A stretch of DNA of 64,000 nucleotides from Salirhabdus salicampi. GTDB lineage: Bacteria; Bacillota; Bacilli; Bacillales; Alkalibacillaceae. The translations under genes and the position numbers were made by a program. The notes beneath the pieces were generated by a model. It saw only the letters and a list, made by a program, of their open reading frames with translations. It searched no databases and was not told the origin of the DNA. The stretch covers positions 62,001 to 126,000 of the forward strand of contig NZ_JANBWE010000005.1 in NCBI RefSeq assembly GCF_024259515.1, written 5' to 3'. The first letter of the stretch is position 1. Each line of letters starts with the position of its first letter. Positions 51,531 through 61,132 of this stretch are shown piece after piece.

Positions 51531-52400
51531 ATGTGGCTTTATGAATATGAGAGTGACTATATTTATGATTTCGATTATACACTTTTACGTTTAAGTTTAG
51601 ACCCGTTACATAAATTAAATCGTACAGAGAGATGGGTGGATGTACCATTACGTCTTGGGAGTGACAAACATGTAGTGCGAGTGGAAGCGAAAGGGACAAC
51701 CTCTAAACCAGTTTTTCATATTAAAGGGGATAGTGAATTACATAAAGGTGAATTGGTCAGTGTAATCTTCCAGTTATTTCAGTGGGATATGGATCTTAGT
51801 AAGGTACATGCTCACTTTCAGGAAACGAATTTAAATTCGTTATTTCAGTCATTACCAGCTACTCCAATCGTAAAAGATTTTGATTTATATGGTGCGTTAA
51901 TGAAAATTATTATACATCAGCAATTAAATATGAAGTTTGCCCACACTTTGTCAACCCGGTTTGTTCAAAAATATGGAGAAAAAATCAATGGTGTTTGGTA
52001 TTACCCCGAACCCGAAAGAACTGCGACAATCCCGTATGAAGAATTAAGGGAACTGCAGTTTAGTCAGCGTAAAGCAGAATATGTTATAGATACCTCGAAA
52101 CGAATCGTCGACGGAAAATTAGATTTACAGACCCTAGCTGGAAAGAGAGATGACGAAGTAGAGCAGGAGCTTACGAAAATACGTGGAATCGGAAAATGGA
52201 CTGCGGAAAACTGGTTGTTATTCGCGTTAGGTCGGCCTAATTTATTGCCCGCTGCTGATATTGGGATTCAAAATGCCTTAAAAAAATTACTTCAATTGGA
52301 TGTAAAACCGAAAAAAGACGAAATATATAAAATGGGGGAACAATGGGCGCCCTATCGAAGTTATGCGTCATTGACATTATGGCGAAGCATTGAAAGTTAG
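51531..52400 (+). CDS. yfjP: DNA-3-methyladenine glycosylase-like protein, YfjP
   Basis: 289 residues from ATG 51531, eight bases behind AAAGGAG. The C-terminal HhH-GPD domain has the hairpin IRGIGKWTAENWLLFALG and the catalytic Asp in LPAADIG. An N-terminal AlkA-like beta domain precedes it. It should remove alkylated purines from DNA in base excision repair. The next gene's start is just beyond the stop, as yfjO lies beside yfjP in B. subtilis. Confidence 0.9.
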   Translation: MWLYEYESDYIYDFDYTLLRLSLDPLHKLNRTERWVDVPLRLGSDKHVVRVEAKGTTSKPVFHIKGDSELHKGELVSVIFQLFQWDMDLSKVHAHFQETNLNSLFQSLPATPIVKDFDLYGALMKIIIHQQLNMKFAHTLSTRFVQKYGEKINGVWYYPEPERTATIPYEELRELQFSQRKAEYVIDTSKRIVDGKLDLQTLAGKRDDEVEQELTKIRGIGKWTAENWLLFALGRPNLLPAADIGIQNALKKLLQLDVKPKKDEIYKMGEQWAPYRSYASLTLWRSIES

Positions 52401-52409
52401 GTGATAAAT

Positions 52410-53825
52410 ATGAATAAGCATAAACATCAAAAAGGTCGTCAAAAACAGAAACATCAACAAAATCAACAGAGTGATAAACCTGTCGAGCTGCTCATTACAA
52501 TTAAACGTATGGGGATTAACGGTGAAGGAATTGGGTACTACAAACGAAAAGCCGTCTTTGTCCAAGGAGCATTGCCTGGAGAAGAAGTGATAGTTGTTGT
52601 AACTAGGGAGTACCCAAAATATATACGGGCTGAAATGAAAAGAATACGAACAAAATCAAAGGATCGTGTTGATCCCCCTTGTGATGTATACGAAGCTTGT
52701 GGAGGCTGCCAACTTCAACATCTCCGTTATGAAAAGCAGCTCGCATTTAAGCGAGACTTAATCCTTCAGTCACTAGAACGGTATGTGAAAAAAGAAGTTG
52801 ATCCTAGTATCATCAAAAAAACAATTGGTATGAAGCATCCGTGGGATTACCGAAATAAAAGTCAGCTACAAGTTGGGAGAATTCGTGACAATGTCATCGT
52901 TGGGTTATATGGCCAAGGTTCACACCGTTTAATTGACATTACAGGTTGTCTCGTACAACATCCGAAAACCAATGACGTTGCATTACAAATGAAGAAAATT
53001 ATTGCTGACTTAAATATTCCTGTATATCAAGAGAAAAAACATGAGGGGATAATTCGTACGATTGTAACTCGGCTTGGATTTGAGACAGGTCAAATTCAGT
53101 TGGTGTTAGTAACGACGAAAGAAAGTTTCCCGAAAAAACAGTTGTTAATTAAGGAAATACAAAAAAGGTTGCCGCAAGTCACATCCTTAATGTTGAACGT
53201 CAATAATGAACGAACATCCCTTATATATGGAGAAAACACCTTCCATTTATCAGGGGAAGAATATATTGAAGAAAAGCTTGATGAAATTGGCTTTGAATTA
53301 TCGGCTCGAGCATTTTTCCAGTTAAATCCGGCGCAAACGATCAAACTTTACAATGAAGTGAAAAAAGTCGCGGAGTTGACGGGTGAGGAAAAAGTCGTAG
53401 ATGCATACTGTGGTGTAGGAACCATTGGCTTATGGTTAGCGTCAAATGCGAAGGAAGTAAGAGGGATGGAAGTTATTGAAGATGCAGTGAAAGATGCACG
53501 GAAGAACGCAGAGAAACGAGGAGTCGATAACGTAAAGTATTACACCGGAACAGCTGAAAGCTGGTTGCCAAAATGGAAGAAAGAAGGGTTTGACCCTGAT
53601 GTTATTATTGTGGATCCTCCTCGTACTGGATGTGACAACCGTTTCCTGGAAACAGTAAAAAAGATCAGACCGAAAAAGTTTATTTATGTCTCATGTAATC
53701 CATCAACGTTAGCGAAGGATTTAGATGCATTAATGAGCAAATACGAAATCAAATCGATTCAACCAGTCGACATGTTTCCGCAAACAAGTCAAGTAGAAAG
53801 TATTACGTTGTTAGAATTGAAATAA
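52410..53825 (+). CDS. rlmCD: 23S rRNA (uracil-C5)-methyltransferase RlmCD, YfjO-like
   Basis: 471 residues from ATG 52410, with AGGTGA five bases upstream (GTG 52401 is the alternative). A basic Lys/Gln/His-rich N-terminus is followed by a TRAM domain, an iron-sulfur cysteine set (Cys91, Cys97, Cys100 in [10 protein letters not shown] plus ITGC), a SAM-binding domain ([14 protein letters not shown]) and catalytic Cys429 in [13 protein letters not shown]. The TrmA-like RlmCD of B. subtilis methylates U747 and U1939 of 23S rRNA. The sequence is intact. It is coupled to the glycosylase gene, nine bases apart. Confidence 0.92.
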   Translation: MNKHKHQKGRQKQKHQQNQQSDKPVELLITIKRMGINGEGIGYYKRKAVFVQGALPGEEVIVVVTREYPKYIRAEMKRIRTKSKDRVDPPCDVYEACGGCQLQHLRYEKQLAFKRDLILQSLERYVKKEVDPSIIKKTIGMKHPWDYRNKSQLQVGRIRDNVIVGLYGQGSHRLIDITGCLVQHPKTNDVALQMKKIIADLNIPVYQEKKHEGIIRTIVTRLGFETGQIQLVLVTTKESFPKKQLLIKEIQKRLPQVTSLMLNVNNERTSLIYGENTFHLSGEEYIEEKLDEIGFELSARAFFQLNPAQTIKLYNEVKKVAELTGEEKVVDAYCGVGTIGLWLASNAKEVRGMEVIEDAVKDARKNAEKRGVDNVKYYTGTAESWLPKWKKEGFDPDVIIVDPPRTGCDNRFLETVKKIRPKKFIYVSCNPSTLAKDLDALMSKYEIKSIQPVDMFPQTSQVESITLLELK

Positions 53826-53887
53826 AAAGAAATCTCTATTGCCTATAAAACACATTGTCGAAATCAACGGAGAAAAATTGTTAAAGA

Positions 53888-53932
53888 GAAGGGGAACAGA
53901 ATTGAACGTTTCTGTTCTCCTTTTTTTGAAAA
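53888..53932 (+). terminator. Terminator after rlmCD
   Basis: GAAGGGGAACAGAA pairs, with wobbles, with TTTCTGTTCTCCTT around seven bases, followed by a run of T. Confidence 0.88.
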
Positions 53933-53997
53933 GTGCCCAGCATTGAAGAATCCCTGCTTTTTAACGTATTACATCTCTCTTCGATAGGTTTTTTACG

Positions 53998-54011
53998 TGT
54001 AAGCGTTTTAA
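53998..54011 (+). promoter_or_regulatory. cre-like site 1 upstream of treP
   Basis: TGTAAGCGTTTTAA fits the CcpA consensus TGWAARCGYTWNCW except near the 3' end. It is repeated 36 bases downstream, and the two copies share TTTACG just before them. Confidence 0.6.
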
Positions 54012-54024
54012 CAATATTTTCTGC

Positions 54025-54054
54025 TTTACGAATTGTAAGCGTTTTTTATATAAT
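54025..54054 (+). promoter_or_regulatory. treP promoter with overlapping cre-like site 2
   Basis: TTTACG (54025-54030) and TATAAT (54049-54054) are 18 bases apart. TGTAAGCGTTTTTT (54034-54047) lies in the spacer, a placement where CcpA would block transcription. The design resembles the promoter at 3208. Confidence 0.65.
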
Positions 54055-54190
54055 AGTTTTTGTGATTTAGCAGGGAAAAGGAAAAAAAATATGGATAAAT
54101 GCTTACGAAACACAAAAATTAAAGGTGAGACATTACCCATACCCTTCTTCCAGACGCATAACAACAAAGATGATCTAGGGGGTACAACAG

Positions 54191-55600
54191 ATGGATTTAC
54201 GTAAACAGACAGAGAAAATCGTCGAGGCCATTGGTGGTAAAGATAACATCGATGCTGCAACACACTGTGTAACTCGACTTCGACTTGCGTTAAAAGATGA
54301 AGCGCAAGTAAACAAAGATGAATTAGAAAATCTCGATATTGTAAGAGGTTCCTTTTCATCAAATGGGCAGTTCCAAATCGTAATTGGACAAGGGACTGTC
54401 GATAAAGTGTATAAAGAATTTGTAGAAGTAACTGGAGTTGGAGAAGCTTCGAAAGACGAAGTGAAAGAAGCGGCAGCACAAAAACAAGGCCCAATTCAAC
54501 GTGCAATTAAAACGCTTGCAGATATATTTATCCCAATTTTACCAGCTATCGTAACAGCCGGTTTATTAATGGGTATTAATAATATCTTAGCAAACCCAGG
54601 TATTTTCTATGAGGAATCATTTATTGATCGAAATCCAAACTGGGCCGGGTTAGCGGACATGATTAACATTATTGCGAATACAGCATTCGTCTTCTTACCT
54701 GGTTTAATTGGTTGGTCCGCAGTTAAAAAGTTTGGCGGTAGTCCGTTACTCGGTATTGTTCTCGGACTAATCTTAGTTCACCCAGACTTATTAAACGCCT
54801 GGGCTTACGGTAACGCTTTAAAAGAAGGTACCATTCCTTATTGGAATTTATTTGGATTAGATGTTCAAAAAATTGGGTATCAAGGACAAGTATTGCCAGT
54901 ATTATTTGCATCTTATGTCCTTGCCAAAACAGAAATTTTCTTGAAAAAACGTGTTGGAGATGCATTCCAGCTACTAGTGGTAGGACCATTAACATTATTA
55001 GTTTCAGGCTTTTTAACTTTCATCCTGATTGGACCGGTTATGTTTACAGTAGGTAACTGGATTACAAGCGGATTAGTTACAATCTTTGATACGTTTGCGC
55101 TATTAGGTGGATTGATTTACGGCGGTCTGTACGCAGTGTTGGTTGTAACAGGTATGCACCATACATTCTTAGCTGTTGATATTCAATTAATTGGCAGCAC
55201 AGGTAGCACATTCTTATGGCCAATTCTCGCGCTATCCAATATTGCCCAAGGATCTGCGGCATTAGCGATGATGTTCGTCACTCGCGATGAAAAAGTAAAA
55301 GGTTTATCTTTTACATCTGCTATATCTGCCTACCTTGGAATTACAGAACCTGCGATGTTCGGGGTTAACTTACGATTTAAGTTCCCATTCTATGCAGCAT
55401 TAATCGGTTCAGCTATTGCAGCATCATTCATTACAATCCAAAAGGTTAAAGCAACATCTATCGGTGTAGGTGGTTTACCTGGATTCTTATCAATCTTTCC
55501 AGATAAATGGATACCATTCTTCATCGGTATGGCGATTGTAATTGTCGTACCATTCGTGCTAACCTATATCTTTGGTAAACGAGCAATGCGTAATCAATAA
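54191..55600 (+). CDS. treP: PTS trehalose-specific EIIBC component
   Basis: 469 residues, as in B. subtilis TreP. The EIIB domain has phosphocysteine Cys26 in THCVTRLRLAL; the linker runs to about residue 100; the EIIC domain has about ten membrane segments with GGLIYGGLYAVLVVTGMHHTFLAVD and YLGITEPAMFGVNLRFKFPFY. It transports trehalose and phosphorylates it to trehalose-6-phosphate, using an EIIA from another PTS. The hydrolase gene follows. Two cre-like sites upstream suggest catabolite repression. Confidence 0.93.
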   Translation: MDLRKQTEKIVEAIGGKDNIDAATHCVTRLRLALKDEAQVNKDELENLDIVRGSFSSNGQFQIVIGQGTVDKVYKEFVEVTGVGEASKDEVKEAAAQKQGPIQRAIKTLADIFIPILPAIVTAGLLMGINNILANPGIFYEESFIDRNPNWAGLADMINIIANTAFVFLPGLIGWSAVKKFGGSPLLGIVLGLILVHPDLLNAWAYGNALKEGTIPYWNLFGLDVQKIGYQGQVLPVLFASYVLAKTEIFLKKRVGDAFQLLVVGPLTLLVSGFLTFILIGPVMFTVGNWITSGLVTIFDTFALLGGLIYGGLYAVLVVTGMHHTFLAVDIQLIGSTGSTFLWPILALSNIAQGSAALAMMFVTRDEKVKGLSFTSAISAYLGITEPAMFGVNLRFKFPFYAALIGSAIAASFITIQKVKATSIGVGGLPGFLSIFPDKWIPFFIGMAIVIVVPFVLTYIFGKRAMRNQ

Positions 55601-55610
55601 AAATTCTTTT

Positions 55611-55637
55611 ACATGGCAACCGTTAACGGTTGTCATG
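55611..55637 (+). repeat. Palindromic hairpin between treP and treA
   Basis: ACATGGCAACCGTTAACGG followed by TTGTCATGT is an almost perfect inverted repeat centred on GTTAAC, 11 bases after the treP stop. There is no T-run, so it is more likely an mRNA-stability or processing element than a terminator. A protein-binding site is also possible. Confidence 0.6.
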
Positions 55638-55669
55638 TTCTTTACATAACTTCGGAGGTGTTAACAATA

Positions 55670-57352
55670 ATGGATCAACAATGGTGGAAAAATGCGGTAG
55701 TATACCAAATTTACCCAAAGAGTTTTAACGATACGACTGGTAACGGTGTAGGAGATATTCAAGGAATTATTGATAAACTCGACTACTTGCAAGAGCTAGG
55801 CGTAGATGTCGTTTGGCTTACACCGATTTATAAATCACCACAAAATGATAACGGCTATGACATAGCTGACTATTTTGATATTCATGAAGAATACGGAACG
55901 ATGGAAGACTTTGACCGATTATTAGATGAAGCCCATCAACGTGGTATAAAAATTATTATGGATATAGTCGTAAACCATACGTCAACAGATCATGAATGGT
56001 TCCTTAAATCAAGAGCTTCGAAAGATAATGAATACCGTGATTTTTATATTTGGAAAGATGGCGAAGATGGACAAGAGCCTACAAACTGGCAGTCTAAATT
56101 TGGTGGATCTGCTTGGGAATATGATGAAAATACCGGACAATATTACTTGCATCTTTTCGATGTAACACAAGCGGACTTGAATTGGGAGAATGATAAAGTG
56201 CGTAAAGAAGTGTATGATATGATGCACTTCTGGTTGAAAAAAGGTGTAGATGGATTTCGTCTAGACGTTATTAATTTAATTTCGAAAGACCAGCGTTTCC
56301 CAAATGACGACGGGTCAGTACCTCCAGGAGACGGCCGTAAATTTTATACGGATGGACCAAAAATTCATGATTACTTACATGAAATGAATAATGAAGTGTT
56401 TTCACATTATGACATTATGACAGTTGGGGAAATGTCATCTACTACGATTGAAAACTGTATTAAATATACACGGCCAGATCGTAAAGAATTAGACATGACA
56501 TTCAACTTCCACCATCTAAAAGTAGACTATCCTAATGGGGAAAAATGGGTTACAGCTGACTTTGATTTTGTTCAGTTAAAAGACATTTTGTCTACATGGC
56601 AAAAAGAAATGCATAAAGGTGGAGGCTGGAATGCGTTATTCTGGTGTAACCATGACCAGCCACGTGTCGTTTCTCGATTTGGTAACGATGGGGAGTATCA
56701 TAAAGAATCTGCCAAAATGTTAGCTACGACGATTCATATGATGCAAGGTACACCATATATTTTTCAAGGTGAAGAATTCGGTATGACAGACCCGAAATTT
56801 GATGATATCGATCAATATCGTGATGTTGAATCATTAAATATATACAAAATGAAAAAAGAAGAGGGAATGTCTGACGAAGATATCCTAGCTATTTTAAAGC
56901 AAAAATCACGTGACAATTCACGTACACCAATGCAGTGGAATGACGGTAAAAATGCAGGGTTTACAAAAGGTACACCTTGGATTCCAGTTTCCAAAAACTA
57001 TAAAGACATAAATGCAGAAAAGGCCGTAAAAGATAAAGATTCCGTCTTTTATCATTACAAAAAGCTAATTGAGCTTCGTAAACAGTATGACATTATAACG
57101 ACTGGAGATTATCAGTTATTGTTAAAAGATGATCCGCAAATTTTTGCATACGTTCGTAATGGTGAAGGAGAGAAGTTGTTAGTCGTAAACAATTTCTATA
57201 ACAGTGAAGTAAGCTTTACGTTACCAAATGAGGTAGATGTAGAAGGTTACAGTGGTGAAGTAATATTGTCTAACTATGACAATTCAGCTGAGAATTTTCG
57301 TAACATAACTCTACGTCCGTATGAGTCTGTTGTATATTACTTGAAAAAATAA
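55670..57352 (+). CDS. treA: Trehalose-6-phosphate hydrolase (phospho-alpha-(1,1)-glucosidase)
   Basis: 560 residues, one shorter than B. subtilis TreA as I recall it. It hydrolyses trehalose-6-phosphate to glucose and glucose-6-phosphate. The GH13 sites are DIVVNHTS, nucleophile Asp199 (GFRLDVINL), acid Glu254 (TVGEMSS) and Asp329 (NHDQPR). ATG 55670 follows GGAGGTG; the upstream frame to 55613 overlaps a palindrome and is not the start. It follows treP in one operon. The repressor gene treR, which sits next in B. subtilis, is missing here. Confidence 0.93.
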   Translation: MDQQWWKNAVVYQIYPKSFNDTTGNGVGDIQGIIDKLDYLQELGVDVVWLTPIYKSPQNDNGYDIADYFDIHEEYGTMEDFDRLLDEAHQRGIKIIMDIVVNHTSTDHEWFLKSRASKDNEYRDFYIWKDGEDGQEPTNWQSKFGGSAWEYDENTGQYYLHLFDVTQADLNWENDKVRKEVYDMMHFWLKKGVDGFRLDVINLISKDQRFPNDDGSVPPGDGRKFYTDGPKIHDYLHEMNNEVFSHYDIMTVGEMSSTTIENCIKYTRPDRKELDMTFNFHHLKVDYPNGEKWVTADFDFVQLKDILSTWQKEMHKGGGWNALFWCNHDQPRVVSRFGNDGEYHKESAKMLATTIHMMQGTPYIFQGEEFGMTDPKFDDIDQYRDVESLNIYKMKKEEGMSDEDILAILKQKSRDNSRTPMQWNDGKNAGFTKGTPWIPVSKNYKDINAEKAVKDKDSVFYHYKKLIELRKQYDIITTGDYQLLLKDDPQIFAYVRNGEGEKLLVVNNFYNSEVSFTLPNEVDVEGYSGEVILSNYDNSAENFRNITLRPYESVVYYLKK

Positions 57353-57372
57353 TCACAATTCGTTCAAATAAA

Positions 57373-57405
57373 AACACTCCTTGAGTTTTATACTTAAGGA
57401 GTGTT
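57373..57405. terminator. Hairpin between convergent treA and the oligopeptide permease operon
   Basis: AACACTCCTTGAGT pairs with ACTTAAGGAGTGTT with one mismatch. The T-tails are modest on both strands; the minus strand has TTTTTATT. Confidence 0.75.
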
Positions 57406-57412
57406 ACTTGTA

Positions 57413-58327
57413 TTAGTTCTTCATTTTAGGATCCAGAGCATCCCGTAAGCCATCACCAATTAAGTTAAACCCAAGTACCACGAGCATTATGGCAACCCCT
57501 GGAGCGATTAATGTCCAAGGAGCTAACTGAATGAAATCACGTGAATCAGCAAGCATCTTCCCCCATTCAGGCAATGGTGGTTGTGCCCCTAGACCTAAAA
57601 ATCCTAAAGCAGCAGCTTCTAAAATAGCTGTACCAAAACCTAGTGTCGATTGAACAATGATAGGTGCTAAACTGTTTGGAAGTATATGGTGAATGAGAAT
57701 ACGACCATTTTTCATTCCTTGAGCTCTTGCTGCCATTATAAATTCCTCTTCCCGTAAACTAATTACTTTTGATCGAACGAGTCGGCCGAAAATCGGAATA
57801 TTAATGATCGCTATTGCAATTAAGGCATTTTCCAATGAGGCCCCTAAAATTGCAACGATTGCAATCGCTAATAAAATACTAGGGAACGCGAGTAAAATAT
57901 CGAATATACGAGAAATTAACATATCAATCCAACGTCCGAAATATCCTGCAATAATGCCAAGCAATGTTCCGAAAACGAGCGCACCAGTTACGGCGAAAAA
58001 TCCTACTTGTAGTGAAATTCTCGCACCATAAGCAATTCTCGTAAATATATCTCTGCCTAAGTTGTCTGTACCTAACCAATGCTCACCACTTGGTGGCTGG
58101 AGTCGCTTAATAATTTCCTGATCTTCGTAGGAATATGGAGTTAATAAAGGAGCAAACAAACCGAGTAATATAAAAAATATGATGATGATAAACCCCGTAA
58201 CCGCGAATCGGTTTTTTCGCAACTGTTTATATGCATCTTTCCAAGGCGAATTCACTTTCATATCTTCTTGTTTTTGTACGGGGGTTGAAGCAAGCTCAAT
58301 TTGTTCTTTTTTCTCTTCTAGTTTCAT
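57413..58327 (-). CDS. Oligopeptide ABC transporter permease (DppC/OppC)
   Basis: 304 residues from ATG 58327, behind GGGGGGA; the longer frame to 58387 overlaps the dppB-like gene. An N-terminal cytoplasmic stretch, then about six membrane segments. WLGTDNLGRDIFTRIAYGARISL and the EAA loop AARAQGMKNGRILIHHILPNS are typical of DppC/OppC. It is the last gene of the operon and pairs with the DppB-type permease. Substrates are probably peptides, though nickel or other small molecules are possible for this family. Confidence 0.9.
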   Translation of the reverse strand: MKLEEKKEQIELASTPVQKQEDMKVNSPWKDAYKQLRKNRFAVTGFIIIIFFILLGLFAPLLTPYSYEDQEIIKRLQPPSGEHWLGTDNLGRDIFTRIAYGARISLQVGFFAVTGALVFGTLLGIIAGYFGRWIDMLISRIFDILLAFPSILLAIAIVAILGASLENALIAIAIINIPIFGRLVRSKVISLREEEFIMAARAQGMKNGRILIHHILPNSLAPIIVQSTLGFGTAILEAAALGFLGLGAQPPLPEWGKMLADSRDFIQLAPWTLIAPGVAIMLVVLGFNLIGDGLRDALDPKMKN

Positions 58328-58340
58328 GTTCAAATCCCCC

Positions 58341-59342
58341 CTAATATTTAATCCTTGGATCAATATAAGAATATAGCAAGTCCACAATTAAATTGATCAT
58401 TACGAATATGAACGCAACAATTAAAATCCCCGATTGGATTACAGGGTAATCACGATAATTTATCGCATCAAAAATATATCGTCCTACTCCCGGCCAACTA
58501 AAGATTGTTTCTGTTAATATTGCTCCACCTAATAGTACTCCTGTTTGGAGACCGATAACTGTGAGAACAGGAATAATAGCATTTTTAAGAGCGTGCTTAT
58601 AAACAACTAAAAATTGCCCTGCACCTTTCGCGCGTACCGTACGAATGTAGTCAGAATTCATCACTTCTAACATACTTGAACGGGTCATACGTGCGATGAT
58701 GGCCATCGGAATGGTTCCTAAGGCGATACTCGGCAAGACGAGGTGTTTTAACGTTGTGATTAATCGTTCAAAGTCAAGGTGTAGAAGAGAATCAATCACA
58801 TAAAAATGGGTGATTGCAGTAATAGGATCTCGGCTATTTTCTCTACTTGATGCAGGTAACCATCCAAGCTCCTGGGCAAATACCCATTGCTCCATTAAAG
58901 CGAGCCAGAAGATAGGCATAGATACACCGACTAGAGCGAAAAACATAGCTAAAAAGTCAAACCAAGAATTTTGTTTCCATGCACTAATGATACCAGCGTT
59001 AACTCCAATGAAAATCGCAAATAACATGGCAAAAAAGGTGAGCTCAAAGGTAGCCGCCAATTTTGGCAAGATCTCAGTAGCTATTTCCGATTTTGTTTTT
59101 AGCGATATTCCTAAATCACCTTGTAATAGGTTGCTAACATAAATTCCATATTGAACGACATATGGCTTGTTTAACCCCATCTGTTCTTCCAATTTTTCGA
59201 TTGCTTCTTCAGTGGCTGTTTCACCAAGGAGAATTTGAGCAGGATTACCTGGTATAAAGTGAACAATAGAGAAAACAAGTAAAGTCATTCCCAGCAGGAC
59301 AGGAATTAACATAAGTAGACGTCTTATTGTGTAGGCTAGCAT
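58341..59342 (-). CDS. Oligopeptide ABC transporter permease (DppB/OppB)
   Basis: 333 residues, about six membrane segments. The start is ATG 59342 with GAGGTG six bases upstream (the GTG three codons earlier lies in that site). IVHFIPGNPAQILLG, GVSMPIFWLALM, RMTRSSMLEVMNSDYIRTVRAKGAG and ETIFSWPGVGRYIFDAI are strong signatures. The DppC-like gene follows 13 bases later. A terminator-like hairpin precedes the gene, so expression may be lower than that of the binding protein. Confidence 0.92.
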   Translation of the reverse strand: MLAYTIRRLLMLIPVLLGMTLLVFSIVHFIPGNPAQILLGETATEEAIEKLEEQMGLNKPYVVQYGIYVSNLLQGDLGISLKTKSEIATEILPKLAATFELTFFAMLFAIFIGVNAGIISAWKQNSWFDFLAMFFALVGVSMPIFWLALMEQWVFAQELGWLPASSRENSRDPITAITHFYVIDSLLHLDFERLITTLKHLVLPSIALGTIPMAIIARMTRSSMLEVMNSDYIRTVRAKGAGQFLVVYKHALKNAIIPVLTVIGLQTGVLLGGAILTETIFSWPGVGRYIFDAINYRDYPVIQSGILIVAFIFVMINLIVDLLYSYIDPRIKY

Positions 59343-59387
59343 AGCATTCACCTCAATTCTCTGTTATTATCGTTGCTGTTTTATTAG

Positions 59388-59425
59388 AAAAAATAAAGGG
59401 TAGTAGAGGCTCACTCTACTACCCT
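59388..59425 (-). terminator. Intra-operon hairpin between binding protein and permease genes
   Basis: GGGTAGTAGAG pairs perfectly with CTCTACTACCC around five bases, and the minus strand has a T-run behind it. It likely limits read-through from the binding protein into the permeases. Confidence 0.85.
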
Positions 59426-59439
59426 CCAGTCGTGTATAG

Positions 59440-61074
59440 TTACTCTAATTCAACTTCTGCAAGTGATTCACTTGTAGATGGGTGTGGCACATAGTTTTTC
59501 ACATAATCTTGAGCTGCTAAAACTGGAGTAGAGTGAACTAATGTAACCATTGGTGAATCTTCTAAAATAAGTCGTTGTGCTTCTTTATATAGTTCTGCAC
59601 GTTCTTCTTGATCAATAGATACTTTTGCTTGGTCTAAAAGTTCATCAACAGTAGAATTTTGATAGAATGTACGGTTACTTCCGCCAGCAGCATCACCATG
59701 TAGTAAGCTACCTAAGAAGTAATCAGGGTCCCCGTTTGTACCAGACCAGCCTAACATGAACATTTCTTGTTCACCGTTTGCTGTTTTTTCTAAGTAAGGC
59801 CCCCACTCTTCACGTACAATGTTTGCTGTAATCCCAACTTGCGCTAAATCGTTTTGAATGATTTCAGCAACAGTTTCTGGGTCCGGCATATATGGTCTCG
59901 CAACAGGCATCGTCCATAGATCAATTTCGACACCGTCTTCATAGCCGGCTTCTGCTAATAGTTCTTTTGCTTTGTCTAAATTATAGTCATATCCTTCTAA
60001 TTCATCGTTAAAGCCAAGATAACCTGGTGGTAATGGGTTTACCGCAGGGATAGCGTAGCCAGCATATAACGCTTCAGCAATCGCTTCACGGTTAACTGCA
60101 TGATTAATTGCTTGACGAACGAGCTTATTATCCAGCGGTGCTTTGCTCGTGTTTAATCCTAAGTAACCGAAGTTGTTAGCAGCACGTGTGTGCAATACTA
60201 ACGTGTCATCAGACTCAACACCTGCAGCATCATCAGGGTTTAAGCCATCCATAATATCAATCTCACCTGAACGTAAAGAGATTAAGCGTGCAGCGTTATC
60301 CGGGATAACCTCGAAAATTACACGATCTAGTTTAGGTAAACCATCTTTACGGTAATCTTCAAATTTCTCTAGCACGATTGTGTCATCTTTAGTCCAACTA
60401 ACAAATTTAAATGGACCTGTACCAACAGGGTTTTCGTTAATTTCTGGACCATATTGCTCAAGTGCTGCTGGAGAAGTAATCGCAAAGTAACTCATAGCCA
60501 TATTTTGTAAAAAGTAGCCTAGTGGACGGTTTAATACGAATTCAATTGTATAGTCGTCTAAGACATTAATTTCTTCGATGACATGACCTTCGTCACCTTT
60601 AAAACCGCCAAACATAATGCTGTAAATAACATATGAGTATCCTTCATCTGTAAAAGCGTATTTGTGACCAGGATCAGACCAACGCTCAAAGTTTGTCTTT
60701 ACAGCTTCTGCGTTGAACTCAGTTCCGTCATGGAAAGTTACACCTTCTTCAAGATAGAATGTGTATTTTTTTCCGTCATCTTCTACATCCCAGTCGTGAG
60801 CTAAACCAGGTGTAATGTCGAAGGATTCCTTGTCAAACTCTAGTAAACTTTCGTAAATTTGTTTCGTTACACGGGAAGATTCCCCATCTGTTGTACTAGC
60901 AAAGTCTAAACTCTCGGAATCTCCTCCTCGAGCAAAGACAAGTACCTGCTCACGTTCCTCGTTGTTGTTGTTATCGCTGTCGTTCGATGGGTCTTCATCG
61001 TCTGATGCCTCGTTGTTACATGCTGCTAAAACTAACGCAAGCATGAGAACGAGTAAAAAAGAAAACTTCTTCAT
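59440..61074 (-). CDS. Oligopeptide-binding lipoprotein (family 5)
   Basis: 544 residues from ATG 61074, preceded by AGGGGG about ten bases upstream. The signal peptide ends in LVLAAC (Cys19), followed by an acidic, Asn-rich linker. The SBP_bac_5 fold shows LVFARGGDSESLDFASTTDGES, ITPGLAHDWDVEDDGKKYTFYL and the family's GTGPFKFVSW. It captures peptides or similar ligands for the permeases encoded downstream. The order here, with ATPases before the binding protein, differs from classical opp. Confidence 0.92.
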   Translation of the reverse strand: MKKFSFLLVLMLALVLAACNNEASDDEDPSNDSDNNNNEEREQVLVFARGGDSESLDFASTTDGESSRVTKQIYESLLEFDKESFDITPGLAHDWDVEDDGKKYTFYLEEGVTFHDGTEFNAEAVKTNFERWSDPGHKYAFTDEGYSYVIYSIMFGGFKGDEGHVIEEINVLDDYTIEFVLNRPLGYFLQNMAMSYFAITSPAALEQYGPEINENPVGTGPFKFVSWTKDDTIVLEKFEDYRKDGLPKLDRVIFEVIPDNAARLISLRSGEIDIMDGLNPDDAAGVESDDTLVLHTRAANNFGYLGLNTSKAPLDNKLVRQAINHAVNREAIAEALYAGYAIPAVNPLPPGYLGFNDELEGYDYNLDKAKELLAEAGYEDGVEIDLWTMPVARPYMPDPETVAEIIQNDLAQVGITANIVREEWGPYLEKTANGEQEMFMLGWSGTNGDPDYFLGSLLHGDAAGGSNRTFYQNSTVDELLDQAKVSIDQEERAELYKEAQRLILEDSPMVTLVHSTPVLAAQDYVKNYVPHPSTSESLAEVELE

Positions 61075-61132
61075 ACTTTGTTTACCCCCTATTAATTTCA
61101 TTTTTATATGATGACCACTTCGTTGCATCGCT

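Larger units (their letters stand above)
53933..54190 (+). promoter_or_regulatory. treP regulatory region
   Basis: The stretch from the rlmCD terminator to treP holds two cre-like sites and a promoter (listed separately) and a leader of about 130 bases. I see no antiterminator hairpin of the LicT/SacT type and no clear TreR palindrome. GGGGGT precedes the start. Confidence 0.5.
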
